From positions 744,001-808,000 of the forward strand of contig NC_007777.1 of assembly GCF_000013345.1 (NCBI RefSeq): a stretch of 64,000 bases of DNA, in the 5' to 3' direction. The DNA comes from Frankia casuarinae. GTDB lineage: Bacteria > Actinomycetota > Actinomycetes > Frankiales > Frankiaceae. Under the pieces are notes generated by a model. That model was given only the letters and a program-made list of their open reading frames with translations, made no database searches and was not told the origin of the DNA. Positions 1 to 10,411 of this stretch are shown piece by piece. Position 1 is the first letter of the stretch; each line of letters starts with the position of its first letter. The translations under genes and the position numbers were made by a program.

Positions 1-1
1 A

Positions 2-616
2 GGCCCGGCACCCGGCCTGTGGCCGGTCGGACCGCCGCCACCCGCATCGGCCTTTCGGCCCGCCGTGCCATTACCCCCCGCGGCTCCGCTGCGACCGGTC
101 GCCCCGCCAGCGGTCGCCCCGCCAGCGGTCGCCCCGCCAGCGGTCGCCCCGCCACCATCGTCGGGAGCGGTTTCCCCGGGGGGGTGGGCGGATCAGGCGC
201 CCGCGGGGCGTCGGGGCACGACCGCCGCGGACGTGGCGTCCGATCCGGGACGGTCGGAGGTGACCTATCGCTCCAGCGACCCGACTCCGCCGGCGCGTCC
301 TCCGGATCCATCGGCCTTCCCGCCAGCGGGTCGACCGGCTGCGCCGCGGGTCGGGCGGTGGACCGACGCCAGGCGGGCCGAGGCGTCGCGGCGCCGGCAC
401 TGGAACAGCGCCGCGATGCTGTCGGTTCTCCTGGCGGTACTCTGGATCTTCGGGATTGGGAGTGCCGCGGCTGTCGTGGTCGGCCTGGTCGCGCGGGTTC
501 GGATCCGCCACAGGGATGAGCGTGGCGCCACAGTGGCGGCCTTCGGCATCGGCCTGGGTTGGCTCGGGATCGGACTAACGATGATCTTGATCGTCGTTAT
601 CCTGAAATTCGTCTAA
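2..616 (+). CDS. DUF4190-like two-helix membrane protein, start outside the window
   Basis: The frame is open from the left edge of the window, so the true start is probably upstream; about 204 residues are visible. The visible N-terminal part is Pro/Ala-rich and includes a short tandem repeat (VAPPA units, 15 bp each, about 98-153). The C-terminal third has two hydrophobic segments separated by a basic loop (RVRIRHRDERG). This is the pattern of DUF4190 proteins: a disordered cytoplasmic tail followed by two transmembrane helices. The family has no established biochemical role. It is followed by a gap of about 420 bp before sucC, so it is probably not in that operon. The GTG at 65 is a possible internal start, but the frame continues upstream of it. 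Confidence 0.7.
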   Translation, partial: GPAPGLWPVGPPPPASAFRPAVPLPPAAPLRPVAPPAVAPPAVAPPAVAPPPSSGAVSPGGWADQAPAGRRGTTAADVASDPGRSEVTYRSSDPTPPARPPDPSAFPPAGRPAAPRVGRWTDARRAEASRRRHWNSAAMLSVLLAVLWIFGIGSAAAVVVGLVARVRIRHRDERGATVAAFGIGLGWLGIGLTMILIVVILKFV

Positions 617-1035
617 CTGGTCCGGAGGGGCCGGCCACGATCGGTGTTTCTTCCATGTGATTTCCGGCATAATGAGGGTCTCAACTTTCGTGACGTCAGA
701 CACGGGACGGCCTAGGGCAGATCCCGGCGGTCACGCTCAGCGGCTCCCGGCGGACCCGCGCTCTGAGAGCGGCGAGGCGGAAGCCACCCTCGGTGCGACA
801 GGTGTCCACCTCATTTGTCCTGTATCTGTCCTGTATCGACGACCCTGCCGGGTCCCCGGAGCGGGTCGAAGGATGCGCCGGACCGGCCCGTTCGATCCCA
901 CCCGCGGGCCGCCAGCGACGGCGGTGGTGCACGGCGCGTGGCGCGCGCCGTAACGCCCTCGTCAGTAGGCTCGCAGGCGTTCTGTGCAGCTCTACGTATC
1001 CCAACCCGTAACGACCGCATCCGACTGGACGGACC
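617..1035. other. sucC upstream intergenic region
   Basis: No convincing gene. It must hold the promoter and leader of sucCD. The only structure I see is a close direct repeat of tcctgtatc at about 818-838, which could be an operator. I could not define a confident -35/-10 pair. The short frames here have no recognisable protein. Confidence 0.4.
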
Positions 1036-2202
1036 GTGGATCTTTTCGAATACCAGGCGAAGAAGCTGTTCGCCGAACATGGCGTACCGGTGCCCACCGG
1101 GAAGACCGCGACCACCCCCGAGGAGGCCCGCGCGATCGCCACCGAGCTCGGTGGCAGGGTCGTCGTCAAGGCGCAGGTCAAGACCGGAGGCCGGGGCAAG
1201 GCCGGTGGCGTCAAGGTAGCCGACGGGCCGGATGACGCCTTCGCGAAGGCGACAGCGATCCTCGGCATGGACATCAAGGGCCACACGGTCCACTCGGTGC
1301 TCGTCGAGGAAGCCAGCAACATCGCCGAGGAGTACTACGCATCCTTCCTGCTGGACCGGGCGAACCGCACCTTCCTCGCCATGGCCTCCCGAGAGGGCGG
1401 CATGGAGATCGAGGAGGTGGCGGCGACCAAGCCGGAGGCGCTGGCCCGGATTGCGATCGACCCGCTCAAGGGAGTCGACGCGGCCAAGGCTCGCGAGATC
1501 GCGGTCGCGGCGAAGCTGCCCGAGGCGGCTCTGGACGGCGCGAGCGAGCTGCTGGCCAAGCTCTGGACCGTGTTCGTCAAGTCGGACGCCACCCTCGTCG
1601 AGGTCAACCCGCTGATCCTCACCGGTGACGGCCGGGTCGTCGCCCTCGACGGCAAGGTCAGCCTGGACGACAACGCCGACTTCCGCCACCCGGAGCACGA
1701 GGCGTTCGTCGACGTGGCCGCGGTGGACCCGCTGGAGCAGAAGGCCAAGGAGAAGGGCCTCAACTACGTCAAGCTCGAGGGCGAGGTCGGGATCATCGGA
1801 AACGGTGCCGGCCTGGTCATGTCCACCCTCGACGTGGTGACCTACGCCGGGGAGGAATTCGGCGGCAAGCGCCCGGCGAACTTCCTCGACATCGGCGGCG
1901 GTGCGTCCGCCGAGGTCATGGCGAACGGTCTGTCGATCATCCTTGGTGACCCGGCGGTCAAGAGCGTCTTCGTCAACATCTTCGGTGGCATCACCTCCTG
2001 CGACGCGGTGGCCAACGGCATCGTGCAGGCCCTGAAGATCGTCGGCGACGTCAGCACCCCGCTGGTGGTGCGCCTCGACGGCAACAACGCCGAGGAGGGC
2101 CGCCGCATCCTGGCCGAGGCGAACCTGCCGGTGGTCAAGCCGGTCGACACGATGGACGGCGCGGCGAAGCTCGCCGCCGAGCTCGCCGCGGCCGCGGCCT
2201 GA
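1036..2202 (+). CDS. sucC: succinate--CoA ligase (ADP-forming) subunit beta
   Basis: Catalyses, with SucD, succinyl-CoA + ADP/GDP + Pi to succinate + NTP + CoA in the TCA cycle (cytosol). The 388 aa match the usual length. The N-terminus ([16 protein letters not shown]) is the start of the family's ATP-grasp domain. The C-terminal ligase domain carries [25 protein letters not shown] and [10 protein letters not shown]. The start is GTG at 1036, chosen because the conserved N-terminus begins exactly there. sucD follows after 25 bp with its own ribosome binding site, so the two are co-transcribed. A long antisense frame here is a codon-bias shadow. Confidence 0.97.
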   Translation: MDLFEYQAKKLFAEHGVPVPTGKTATTPEEARAIATELGGRVVVKAQVKTGGRGKAGGVKVADGPDDAFAKATAILGMDIKGHTVHSVLVEEASNIAEEYYASFLLDRANRTFLAMASREGGMEIEEVAATKPEALARIAIDPLKGVDAAKAREIAVAAKLPEAALDGASELLAKLWTVFVKSDATLVEVNPLILTGDGRVVALDGKVSLDDNADFRHPEHEAFVDVAAVDPLEQKAKEKGLNYVKLEGEVGIIGNGAGLVMSTLDVVTYAGEEFGGKRPANFLDIGGGASAEVMANGLSIILGDPAVKSVFVNIFGGITSCDAVANGIVQALKIVGDVSTPLVVRLDGNNAEEGRRILAEANLPVVKPVDTMDGAAKLAAELAAAAA

Positions 2203-2227
2203 CCTGGGCGAAGGGGATTGCGAACCG

Positions 2228-3100
2228 ATGGCTATCTGGCTTGACGAGAACAGCCGGGTGGTGGTGCAGGGCATCACCGGCTCGGAGGGCAGCAAGCACA
2301 CCCGCCGCATGCTCGCCGCGGGCACGAACGTCGTCGCCGGCGTGAACGCGCGCAAGGTGGGCCAGCAGGTCGAGGGCGTGCCGGTGTTCGGCTCCGTCGC
2401 CGACGCGATGGCGCAGACCGGCGCCAACGTCTCGGTGATCTTCGTTCCGCCTGCGTTCACCAAGGACGCGGCGATCGAGGCGATCGACGCGGCGATCCCA
2501 CTCGCGGTGGTCATCACCGAGGGCGTGCCGATCCACGACACGACCGAGTTCTTCGCCTACTCCCGGTCCAAGGCGACGACGCGGATCATCGGGCCGAACT
2601 GCCCGGGTATCGCGAGCCCCGGTCTGTCCAATGCCGGCATCATCCCGGCCGACATCACCCCCGGCGGGCGCATCGGCCTGGTCAGCAAGAGCGGCACGCT
2701 GACCTACCAGATGATGTACGAGCTGCGGGAGTTCGGCTTCTCCACCTGTGTCGGCATCGGTGGCGACCCGGTCATCGGCACCACGCACATCGATGCGCTC
2801 GACGCCTTCCAGGCCGATCCGAACACCGACGCGATCGTGATGATCGGTGAGATCGGCGGTGACGCCGAGGAGCGGGCCGCGGCGCACATCGAGGAGAACG
2901 TGACCAAGCCGGTCGTCGGCTACGTGGCCGGCTTCACCGCGCCGGAGGGCAAGACGATGGGCCACGCGGGCGCCATCGTGTCCGGTTCGTCCGGTACCGC
3001 GCAGGCCAAGAAGGAAGCCTTGGAGAAGGCCGGCGTCCGGGTTGGCAAGACCCCGTCGGAGACCGCCCGGCTGATGGCTGACATCATGCGGTCGTTGTAG
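2228..3100 (+). CDS. sucD: succinate--CoA ligase subunit alpha
   Basis: CoA-binding and phospho-histidine subunit of succinyl-CoA synthetase. The 290 aa are full length. The N-terminal Rossmann CoA domain carries VQGITGSEG (about residues 14-22). The phosphorylated histidine is His246 in GHAGAIVSG, the same number as the catalytic histidine of the E. coli protein. GPNCPGI and [12 protein letters not shown] are also conserved. The start ATG follows a purine-rich site (gaagggga). A strong hairpin begins 11 bp after the stop, so the sucCD operon ends here. Confidence 0.97.
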   Translation: MAIWLDENSRVVVQGITGSEGSKHTRRMLAAGTNVVAGVNARKVGQQVEGVPVFGSVADAMAQTGANVSVIFVPPAFTKDAAIEAIDAAIPLAVVITEGVPIHDTTEFFAYSRSKATTRIIGPNCPGIASPGLSNAGIIPADITPGGRIGLVSKSGTLTYQMMYELREFGFSTCVGIGGDPVIGTTHIDALDAFQADPNTDAIVMIGEIGGDAEERAAAHIEENVTKPVVGYVAGFTAPEGKTMGHAGAIVSGSSGTAQAKKEALEKAGVRVGKTPSETARLMADIMRSL

Positions 3101-3111
3101 GCCTATCCTGA

Positions 3112-3144
3112 TGCCGAGCCCCCGCGGGACGCGGGGGCTCGGCA
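3112..3144 (+). terminator. hairpin terminator after sucD
   Basis: Perfect 15-bp stem (3112-3126 pairs with 3130-3144) with a 3-nt loop, starting 11 nt after the sucD stop. The stem is almost pure G/C and has no T-tract, as is usual for terminators in high-GC actinobacteria. Confidence 0.85.
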
Positions 3145-3285
3145 CCGGGACAGGTAGGGGTCTCGGCCGCGGGGCTTCGGGACGGACGTCTTCCCTTCGC
3201 TTCCGACGGCTGCAAGACTCCTGCATCGGTGCATCGACGACTCTCGTCCCCGCACCGACCGACCAGACGAAGTGGGGTTGCCGTC

Positions 3286-4215
3286 GTGGCACAAATCGGC
3301 GGTCGTAGCGTCGCCACCAACGACATCGGGGTGATCGCCTCCGGGGCGGTCACGTTCATCGTGAGCTTCCTGCCGTGGTATTCGGTGAGCCTGGGATTTT
3401 TCGGCCGCTCGGCGGAGGCTCACAAGAACGCCTGGGGGCTCGGGTTCAACTCCTGGTTCCCGGTATTCCTGGTGGTCGTGGTCGCCGGTCTGGTGACGGC
3501 GCGCGTCGCCGCCAACGTCCGCATCCCGGACGTTGGTCCGGTCTCGATCCTGTGGATACTGCCGGCCGTCTCGGCGTTCGCCGTCCTCCTGCTGTTGATC
3601 AGATGGATTCGGTTCCCCGACGTGCCGAGCGGAGTGGATGCCGGGCCGAGTTTCGGGTTCTACCTCGCCTTGCTGCTGACGATCGTGCAGACCGTCTTCG
3701 GGGTGCTCACGGCGCTGGCGAGCGGAGCGCCCATTCCCGGCCGGCCAGGTGCCCGTCCCACCGGGCCCGGTCAGCCGGGCGCCTGGCCTCCGTATGGTGG
3801 TCAGCCGCCTTACGGCCAGCCCTACGGCCAGCAGCCCACGCCCGGTTACGGTCAGCCGCCCACGGGGTACGGGCCGCCGCCGGGCTATGGGCCGCCCGCT
3901 GGCGGGTATGGGCAGCCGGCCCAGCCGGGCGGATACGGCGCGCCGCCCGCTGGCGGGTATGGGCAGCCGGCCCAGCCGGGTGGTTACGGCCAGCCGTCGC
4001 AGGGTCATGGTCAGTCGCCCACGGGGTATGGGCAGCCGGCCCAGCCGGGCGGATACGGCGCGCCGCCTGCTGGCGGGTATGGGCAGCCGGCCCAGCCGGG
4101 TGGTTACGGCCAGCCGTCGCAGGGTCATGGTCAGTCGCCCACGGGTTATGGCCAGCAGCCGCCTCCGCCGGGGCCGGGTGGTTACGGCCAGCAGGAGTCT
4201 CCTCCCGGTCGTTGA
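3286..4215 (+). CDS. DUF5336-type membrane protein with GYGQP-repeat tail (Rv0954-like)
   Basis: About 309 aa. The N-terminal half has four hydrophobic segments (around [49 protein letters not shown] and [17 protein letters not shown]). The C-terminal half is a disordered tail built from GYGQPxQP/GYGAPPA repeats. By position (between sucD and the PerM-like gene) and architecture it matches M. tuberculosis Rv0954, a membrane protein linked to the cell-envelope/division machinery; that link is inference here. I prefer GTG at 3286 (VAQIGG), preceded by gaagtgggg, over the upstream GTG at 3229, because the hydrophobic domain begins soon after it. The tail contains a recent 120-bp duplication. Confidence 0.8.
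   Translation: MAQIGGRSVATNDIGVIASGAVTFIVSFLPWYSVSLGFFGRSAEAHKNAWGLGFNSWFPVFLVVVVAGLVTARVAANVRIPDVGPVSILWILPAVSAFAVLLLLIRWIRFPDVPSGVDAGPSFGFYLALLLTIVQTVFGVLTALASGAPIPGRPGARPTGPGQPGAWPPYGGQPPYGQPYGQQPTPGYGQPPTGYGPPPGYGPPAGGYGQPAQPGGYGAPPAGGYGQPAQPGGYGQPSQGHGQSPTGYGQPAQPGGYGAPPAGGYGQPAQPGGYGQPSQGHGQSPTGYGQQPPPPGPGGYGQQESPPGR
3901..4140 (+). repeat. 120-bp tandem duplication in a GYGQP tail
   Basis: Two directly adjacent 120-bp copies (3901-4020 and 4021-4140) differ at only a few bases: the first codon and one C/T. They encode 40 residues of Gly/Tyr/Gln/Pro repeat. The near identity suggests a recent duplication within the gene. Confidence 0.9.
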
Positions 4216-4387
4216 TCCGATGCCCCGGCGAGTGGTTCATGACGGTCGCTCGGGGGATGTGGCGTGGGGGATGCGGTGGGTCGACCTCTCCGGCCAACCA
4301 TAACTATTCGTCCTACTTCGGGCATTTCCCGCGCCGACGACGGCGTGTTGTCCGCTGAGCCGCGCATCTGCGTGCGAGCGTCCTAAC

Positions 4388-5887
4388 GTGCCCGCCTCCA
4401 TGCAGCCGCCCCGACTGCCGCGACGCCTCACCGATCGGATCTGGCAGCGGGGCGGACGGCCTCTGGCGGAGGCGGTCGCCGCGTCGGCCGCGGGCCTGAT
4501 CTTCATCGAATTCGTCGTTCTGGTTGTGTGGGGAGCCGACACCGGCTCCTCCACCGGACCCGCCGCGGCTCTGCGCGTCGGAGCCGATCTGTGGCTTGCC
4601 GCTCACGGAACGACGCTGCGGCTCCCTGACGGGATCATCGCGTTCCGGCCGTTGGGCCTCGCCCTCTTTCCGCTGGCCGCGGCGCTGAGCGCGGCGCATC
4701 GGCGGGCGAGCGCGGCACCACTGCAGTCGCATGCCGTGCTCAACCGGATGCCCCTGGGCCGGACGCCCCTGGGCCGGGTGTCGCTGAACCGGGTCTCGCT
4801 CGGTCGGATGCCGCTGGGCCGGGTGTCGCGGTTGCGGCCCGCACGGTTCGGCGGAGGGCGCCCCGCCGCTTCGGGGGCGAACCCCGGGGACTCCCGCGGG
4901 GGCCGATGCCGGTCGGATGGCGCCCCCGGGGTCCCCTGGCGGGCCGTGGCGGGCGACGTCATCGGCGTCGTGGGCGCCCAGACTCTCTTCGTCGTGGTCG
5001 TCGCGGTCATCGTGCGCACGCATTCGGTACGGCCGACCCCCGGTTCCGCGGCGCTGGGGACGGTCGCGTTCGGGATACCGGCCGCCCTGCTCGGCGCGCT
5101 GGCCGGTCGCCATCGGCTGCGCACGGCATGGCGGATGCTGCCCGTGATGCTGCGCGTCCCCCTGCTGTCCGGCGCGGCGGCGTTCATGGCGTTGCTGGCG
5201 GCCGCCGCGTTCGGGGTCGCGCTGGTGCTCGCGGCGACCGAGCCCGAGGTCGCCGCCGCCGAGCGCTCGCTCGACGTGGGCGCGCTCGGGGGTCTCGGGC
5301 TCACGGCGACCCAGCTTGCGCTGCTGCCCAACCTGGTCCTCTGGGGTCTGTCCTACGCCCTTGGACCAGGATTTCGAACGGGTTCGGGTCTGGTCCGGGC
5401 GGATGTCGTCCGCCCGGCCGATCTACCGGACCTCCCGGTGCTGGCGGCCCTTCCGCCGAGCGCGTTGCCCAGGCCCGGGTGGCTCGTGCTGGCGCTGGTG
5501 CCCGTCGTGGCCGGAGTCGTGCTTGCTGTCATGGTCCATCGGGCGAGCCTGGGACGCCGCTCCCGGGCTCGCCTCCTGACCGTCCTGCTCGGGGCGGTGG
5601 TCTGCGGTGCCCTCGTGGGTCTGGCGGTCCAGGTGTCGATGGGACAGGTCGGGACCGTGACGGGTCAGGGCAACCACTATGGTCCCTCGTCCGGATGGCT
5701 GTGCGGCCTGATTGCCGGGGGGGAGACCGCGCTTGTCGGACTCCTGTTGATCGGCGGCATCGACCTGGCGGCCCGTCGGGCCGAGCGGCCGTTCGTCGCC
5801 GACGACGCGGCGGCGTCCTCCTGGTGGCGCCGGCTGCAGCCATCCGGCTCATGGTCGTCAGCCCGGCTGTCACGACGACACCCCTGA
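4388..5887 (+). CDS. perM: PerM-like polytopic membrane protein (DUF6350)
   Basis: A 499-residue protein with at least eight hydrophobic stretches (for example GLIFIEFVVLVVWG, VIGVVGAQTLFVVVVAVIV, AFMALLAAAAFGVALVLAA, LVLALVPVVAGVVLAVMV, LLTVLLGAVVCGALVGLAV). The motif LPNLVLWGLSYALGPGF is typical of DUF6350. In mycobacteria the gene between sucCD and purN is perM (Rv0955), a membrane protein needed for division under stress. Gene order and family both agree, so an envelope or division role is likely but inferred. A polar segment near residues 110-180 contains repeated RMPLGR/RVSLxR units. The start is GTG at 4388. Confidence 0.82.
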   Translation: MPASMQPPRLPRRLTDRIWQRGGRPLAEAVAASAAGLIFIEFVVLVVWGADTGSSTGPAAALRVGADLWLAAHGTTLRLPDGIIAFRPLGLALFPLAAALSAAHRRASAAPLQSHAVLNRMPLGRTPLGRVSLNRVSLGRMPLGRVSRLRPARFGGGRPAASGANPGDSRGGRCRSDGAPGVPWRAVAGDVIGVVGAQTLFVVVVAVIVRTHSVRPTPGSAALGTVAFGIPAALLGALAGRHRLRTAWRMLPVMLRVPLLSGAAAFMALLAAAAFGVALVLAATEPEVAAAERSLDVGALGGLGLTATQLALLPNLVLWGLSYALGPGFRTGSGLVRADVVRPADLPDLPVLAALPPSALPRPGWLVLALVPVVAGVVLAVMVHRASLGRRSRARLLTVLLGAVVCGALVGLAVQVSMGQVGTVTGQGNHYGPSSGWLCGLIAGGETALVGLLLIGGIDLAARRAERPFVADDAAASSWWRRLQPSGSWSSARLSRRHP

Positions 5888-6067
5888 CTGGCCTCGCGGC
5901 CCCGCTGTCGCGGCCTCGTCGAGGTCTGTGGGTCCGCAGCTTCCCGCCCGGCGTGGATCTTTCCCCGCCCGCTCCCTCCCCGCCCGCCCGGCACCCCGTC
6001 GGCATCCGAAAACTGTCCGCGCAGTCGGTTACCGTGACCGCACTGGATCATCTTCACGGAGGTCGTC

Positions 6068-6613
6068 GTGGCGGTCACGGTCGCCCGTATCCGGGCTGAA
6101 GCACTCCGCCTGCGGGAGCTGGGCTGGTCCTATCGCCGCATCGCCCGAAGACTGCAGGCCCGCCATCACCTGAGCGCGCTCGTCGCGTTCCGCCTCGCGC
6201 ACGGCTGGACGCAGGAGGAGGCCGCACGCCGCTGGAACGAGCGGTGGCCCGGTTCTGGGCCGGCCAAGACCGGTAAGACCTTCTCGTACTGGGAGAGCTG
6301 GCCGGCCAAGGGCAGCCGGGCGCCTTCCACGCAGGTCCTGTCACGGCTGGCTGAGCTCTACCTGTGCCGGCCGGGTGATCTGCTGGACGGGCGGGACTAC
6401 GGCGAACTCGACGAGGGCTTCGAGGGAGGGGCGGGCCCCGCGGCCTCCGTCGGGTGCACCTGCGCAGCAGGCGGCACGGAGGAGGACGGGTGTGCGGGGC
6501 TGCGCTCGTTGGCTGACGGGCTGTCGTCTCCGGCGGCCTGCGAGGTCCCGTCCGCCCAGGCCCTCGACGCGTGGCTGGCAAATCTCCTCGCCGGATGGGT
6601 TCCGGCGGCATGA
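6068..6613 (+). CDS. helix-turn-helix (XRE-like) regulator
   Basis: 181 aa. Residues about 5-30 (RIRAEALRLRELGWSYRRIARRL) and 36-90 (LSALVAFRLAHGWTQEEAARRWNERW through SRLAELYLCRPGDLL) look like two DNA-binding helix-turn-helix units, the second of XRE/Cro type. The C-terminal 70 residues are low-complexity and contain a CTCAAGG segment. It probably acts as a cytosolic transcriptional regulator with unknown targets. It lies between perM and purN on the same strand, about 190 bp before purN. GTG at 6068 is the natural start of the first helix. Confidence 0.75.
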   Translation: MAVTVARIRAEALRLRELGWSYRRIARRLQARHHLSALVAFRLAHGWTQEEAARRWNERWPGSGPAKTGKTFSYWESWPAKGSRAPSTQVLSRLAELYLCRPGDLLDGRDYGELDEGFEGGAGPAASVGCTCAAGGTEEDGCAGLRSLADGLSSPAACEVPSAQALDAWLANLLAGWVPAA

Positions 6614-6809
6614 TCGGCAGTCCCGGGCTCGGGTGGCCGCCTGGCGGGCCGCGCCCGGCGGGCGCCGGTGCGCGCGTTTCCGGTGGGAAGCGGCGGAGCT
6701 GGTCGAGTCAGTACAGTCGGACCGGCCATTGTTCCGCCGTCGTCCGCAGGTGGCGGTTGCGCAGCGGGCGGCTCGTCGCGTCGCCTGATTCTGCTTACGG
6801 AGTGTGTTT

Positions 6810-7460
6810 GTGTCTGCTCGTCTCGTCGTACTCGCCTCGGGAGCGGGAACCACCCTGCAGGCGATCCTCGACGCAACCGCGGACCCCGGGTTCGGCGCGG
6901 CGGTCGTGGCGGTCGGCACCGACCGCTACGGCACCGGAGCGGAACGGCGGGCCCGGGCCTCGGGGGTCCCGGTGTTCACCGTTCGTCTCGAGGACCACCC
7001 GGACCGGGATGCCTTCAACGCCGCGACGGCCGGGCGGATCGCCGAATTCGCGCCCGATCTGTTGGTCCTGGCGGGTTACATGAAGATTCTCAGTGCCCGG
7101 GTGATCGGCCGGTTCCGGACGATCAACACCCACCCGTCGCTGCTGCCTGCCTTTCCGGGAGCCACCGCGGTGCGTGACGCGTTGGCCGCCGGGGTGAAGG
7201 TCAGCGGGGTGACGGTGCACTGGGTCGACGAAGGCGTCGACACCGGTCCGATCATCGCTCAGCGGGCGGTGCCGGTTGAGCCAGGCGATACCGAGCAGAC
7301 ACTTCATGCACGGATCCAGAGCGTCGAGCGAGGACTGTTCGTCGCGACGATCGGCGGGATCGTGCGGGCCGGGAGCGGCGACTCGACCCCGGCCGGACAT
7401 CGGCGGGGCGAGCATGGGTCTCCCGCATCGGCAGAAGTTTGGGTACAGGAGGAATCATGA
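6810..7460 (+). CDS. purN: phosphoribosylglycinamide formyltransferase
   Basis: Transfers a formyl group from 10-formyl-THF to GAR in purine synthesis. About 216 aa. It has the GART features: the N-terminal [16 protein letters not shown] nucleotide fold, the catalytic [12 protein letters not shown] (Asn/His) and [14 protein letters not shown] (Asp). I chose GTG 6810 rather than GTG 6804, because the acggag site ends 7 nt before 6810 but abuts 6804. The stop overlaps the purH start as ATGA, so the genes are translationally coupled. Confidence 0.93.
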   Translation: MSARLVVLASGAGTTLQAILDATADPGFGAAVVAVGTDRYGTGAERRARASGVPVFTVRLEDHPDRDAFNAATAGRIAEFAPDLLVLAGYMKILSARVIGRFRTINTHPSLLPAFPGATAVRDALAAGVKVSGVTVHWVDEGVDTGPIIAQRAVPVEPGDTEQTLHARIQSVERGLFVATIGGIVRAGSGDSTPAGHRRGEHGSPASAEVWVQEES

Positions 7461-9103
7461 CGTCATCGGGCGAAGGTGTGGCCGGCGAGGGCGGGGCTGT
7501 CCGCGGATCCGAACCCGGCGAAGTGGTCCCCACCGGGCGGCGGCCGCTGCGACGGGCGCTTGTCAGCGTCTACGACAAGAGCGGGCTCGACGTCCTCGCG
7601 GAGGCGTTCCTTGCGGCCGACGTCGAGGTGGTCTCGACCGGTTCGACCGCCGACGTCCTGGCCCGTCACGGGCTGGCGGTCACACCGGTGAGCACCGTGA
7701 CCGGATTTCCGGAGGTGCTGGGCGGTCGCGTCAAGACGCTGCACCCCCACGTGCACGCCGGTCTGTTGGCCGATCTGCGTAACGCCGAGCACGCCGCGGT
7801 GTTGGCCGAACTCGACATCGCTCCGTTCGACCTGGTCGTCGTCAATCTGTACCCGTTCGCCGCGACAGTCGCCGCCGGTGCGAGCGAGGACGAGGCGATC
7901 GAGCAGATCGACATCGGCGGTCCGGCCATGATCCGCGCGGCGGCGAAGAACCATGCGTCGGTCGCCGTTGTCGTCGCACCCGGCGACTACGCCGAGCTGG
8001 CCGCCGCAGTCCGCGGATCCGGATATGATCTTCCCGCTCGCCGCCGGCTCGCCGCGAAGGCGTTCGCCCACACCGCGGCGTACGACATCGCCGTGTCCTC
8101 GTGGTTCGCCGGCGTCGTCGCGCCGGACGAGGTGGCGCGGGAGAGCGGATGGCCCGACGTGCTGTCCGCGCAGTGGCACCGTACGGAGGTCCTGCGTTAC
8201 GGCGAGAACCCCCATCAGCGCGCCGCGCTCTACGTGGAGAGCGACGCCGAGGGTCGGCCCGGCCTCGCCTCGGCCCGTCAGCTGCACGGCAAGCAGATGT
8301 CCTACAACAACTACACCGACACCGACGCCGCCCGCCGAGCGGTGTTCGACTTCACCGAGCCCGCCGTGGCCGTGATCAAGCACGCCAACCCCTGCGGCAT
8401 CGCGATCGGCGCCACCATCGCCGAGGCCCACCGCAAGGCGCATGCCTGCGACCCGGTCTCCGCCTTCGGCGGGGTGATCGCGACCAACCGTCCGGTCTCG
8501 GGCGAGCTCGCCGAACAGATCGCGGAGATCTTCACCGAGGTCGTCGTCGCACCGGCCTACGAACCCGCCGCGGTGGAGATCCTCTCTCGTAAGCCGTCGA
8601 TCCGGCTGCTGGAGTGCCCACCGCCGCCGCACCAGCGCGGGATCGAACTGCGCCAGATCAGCGGAGGCCTGCTCCTGCAGTCGCGGGACGCCGTCGATGC
8701 GCCGGGCGACGAGCCGTCCGGATGGACGCTGGAGGCGGGATCGCCTGCGGACGAGGCCCTGCTGGCCGAGTTGCGGTTCGCCTGGCGGGCGGTGCGCTCC
8801 GTGAAGTCGAACGCCATCCTCCTCGCGTCCGGCGGTGCCACCGTCGGAGTCGGGATGGGCCAGGTGAACCGGGTGGACGCTGCCCGGCTCGCGGTGACCC
8901 GGGCAGGGGACCGGGCGAAGGGGGCTGTCGCCGCGAGCGACGCCTATTTCCCGTTCCCCGACGGTTTCGAGGTGCTCGCCGAGGCGGGGGTGCGGGCCGT
9001 GGTCGAACCGGGCGGGTCGGTGCGCGACGAGCTCGTCATCACGGCTGCCCGGGAGGCCGGCGTCACGCTCTACTTCAGCGGTGTCCGCCACTTCGCGCAC
9101 TGA
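7457..9103 (+). CDS. purH: bifunctional AICAR formyltransferase / IMP cyclohydrolase
   Basis: Performs the last two steps to IMP. 548 aa. The N-terminal MGS-like IMP cyclohydrolase domain (about 30-165) has [13 protein letters not shown] and [16 protein letters not shown]. The C-terminal transformylase domain has [23 protein letters not shown], the catalytic KHANPCG and AYFPFPDG. The ATG at 7457 lies just after a perfect aggagg (7449-7454) and overlaps the purN stop by 4 bp. Unlike in many actinobacteria, folD does not follow directly. Confidence 0.96.
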   Translation: MTSSGEGVAGEGGAVRGSEPGEVVPTGRRPLRRALVSVYDKSGLDVLAEAFLAADVEVVSTGSTADVLARHGLAVTPVSTVTGFPEVLGGRVKTLHPHVHAGLLADLRNAEHAAVLAELDIAPFDLVVVNLYPFAATVAAGASEDEAIEQIDIGGPAMIRAAAKNHASVAVVVAPGDYAELAAAVRGSGYDLPARRRLAAKAFAHTAAYDIAVSSWFAGVVAPDEVARESGWPDVLSAQWHRTEVLRYGENPHQRAALYVESDAEGRPGLASARQLHGKQMSYNNYTDTDAARRAVFDFTEPAVAVIKHANPCGIAIGATIAEAHRKAHACDPVSAFGGVIATNRPVSGELAEQIAEIFTEVVVAPAYEPAAVEILSRKPSIRLLECPPPPHQRGIELRQISGGLLLQSRDAVDAPGDEPSGWTLEAGSPADEALLAELRFAWRAVRSVKSNAILLASGGATVGVGMGQVNRVDAARLAVTRAGDRAKGAVAASDAYFPFPDGFEVLAEAGVRAVVEPGGSVRDELVITAAREAGVTLYFSGVRHFAH

Positions 9104-9683
9104 CAGCGGGCCACCCAGGCCGGTGGCACCGGCGTGTGTTCCGCCAGCCATCGGCCGAAGCCTTTGTCGAGGAGGTCGTCGGCGGCCCCGGCACGCATGT
9201 CTTCACCGGCGCATGTCTTCACCGGAATCGGCGGCCCCATCGCAGATGCCCGTCCGTACGCCGATACTCCAGTTCGATCGAAGGAGTCGGCTCCACGGCG
9301 TCGCCGATGATCCCGGTCCCGGTCCCGGTGCTCGCCACGACGCCGGGTGCCCCCGGCCCGTCGGCGCGCGTGTCCGGTGGGGCACTGGGCAGGCGTCCGG
9401 GATGCCGGTCGACCTCCGGTAGATGATCGCTGTCAGATCGATGATCGGCCTGGGACAGCGATAATCTGGCCGCGCCGGGCCGGCCTCCCGTCCACCCGTC
9501 CGCTCCGGATGGCCATGGCGGATCGGACGACTGCTGATCGGTGCCCGGTCGTCTGTCCCCGGACGTTCTGTCCCGACCCGCCGGCAGGCTGGCCTCGGTC
9601 GATGTTCCGACCGGCTCTGGTGGCTCTGGTGGTTCGTCCGTGGCGCCGCCCAACGGCGCCGTGCGCCGTTCGGTGCCCTCACT
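9104..9683. other. long intergenic region after purH, no gene seen
   Basis: About 580 bp without a frame I can support on either strand. The Pro/Arg-rich frames lack ribosome binding sites and homologous motifs. The only structure noted is the 15-bp direct repeat listed separately. Confidence 0.4.
9195..9225. repeat. 15-bp direct repeat pair
   Basis: gcatgtcttcaccgg occurs at 9195-9209 and again at 9211-9225, flanked on both sides by cggcggcccc. Short local duplication of unknown role, downstream of purH. Confidence 0.6.
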
Positions 9684-10019
9684 TCACGAGGCGGCGTTCG
9701 CCTCCGCGGCCGCCGAGCCCCGGCGCCCGCTGGCGCTGCCGTTGGACGTCGTTGCCGTTGGGCTGGCCGCCGCCGCGAGCACACCGCCGGGCTGGTCGCC
9801 GTTCGGCACATAGCGCTGGGCTACCCAGTCCAGGGCGTCGCGCCAGCTCGCGCCGTAGAGCACCGAGATCCGATCCGCCGTCTGCCTCGCCAGCGCCTGG
9901 ACGAACACCCGGTCGTCGCTGTCCAGGTGTCGGGCGTCCCCGAAGGTCTCCCAGGCCCGGAACATCAGTTCCTGCAGCTTCTTGCTGTGTGGTGATTCGT
10001 CTGTCACGTCACGCTCCAT
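9684..10019 (-). CDS. conserved small protein of unknown function
   Basis: 111 aa on the minus strand. Residues about 10-75 (HSKKLQELMFRAWETFG, DDRVFVQALARQTADRIS, LYGASWRDALDWVAQRYVPNG) look like a compact alpha-helical domain. The last 35 residues are Ala/Ser/Gly low complexity. I do not recognise the family. The fifth codon (GTG, 10007) is an equally good start because a ggag lies 6 nt before it; the ATG at 10019 is kept as the longest form. It stands alone between purH and a DUF3017 gene, both on the other strand. Confidence 0.65.
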   Translation of the reverse strand: MERDVTDESPHSKKLQELMFRAWETFGDARHLDSDDRVFVQALARQTADRISVLYGASWRDALDWVAQRYVPNGDQPGGVLAAAASPTATTSNGSASGRRGSAAAEANAAS

Positions 10020-10411
10020 CCCACTTGGGCACTGCGGCCGGAAGTCTGCCCTAAGCCTGCATGATGCCTATAGGTGGGGGTGCTGCATATTGTGCGCGTG
10101 ATGTGCTCGGATGGGGTAATCGTATCCTTTGTCGCTGGCATGTGATATAGGGCTGTCATCCCCGCTTCGGCAGGTCGTGGCATCGGGCAGATCACCGTCG
10201 TGGAGGATCCGCCGCCCGACGGGCCGGCCGTTCACCCGGGCCACCCCTGCGTGGCCTCGGCGTGGCCCCGCCGTGCTCCCTGCGCCCGTGGGCGCCGATG
10301 CCGCAGGCGGCCTACCGTGTGTCCGTAAGGACCGATGCCCTGGTTGGATTGGTGTTCGATGCATCCTGCACTTGGGTGGAAGTCGTCGCCGATGACGGCG
10401 GGGACGCCACC
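10020..10411. other. intergenic region upstream of the DUF3017 gene
   Basis: About 390 bp. The part around 10060-10150 is visibly less GC-rich than its surroundings (gtaatcgtatcctttgt, tgtgatatagggc) and probably contains promoters for one or both divergent neighbours. No gene is supported, although the downstream reading frame is open back to 10262. Confidence 0.35.

Noticed and set aside
811-2541. 576-residue minus-strand frame opposite sucC and sucD
   Set aside because: It mirrors the codon bias of sucC/sucD, is Arg/Gly/Asp-rich without motifs and has no ribosome binding site. sucC and sucD are certain.
7463-9151. 562-residue minus-strand frame opposite purH
   Set aside because: Shadow of a GC-rich gene; composition is typical of antisense frames and no domain is visible.
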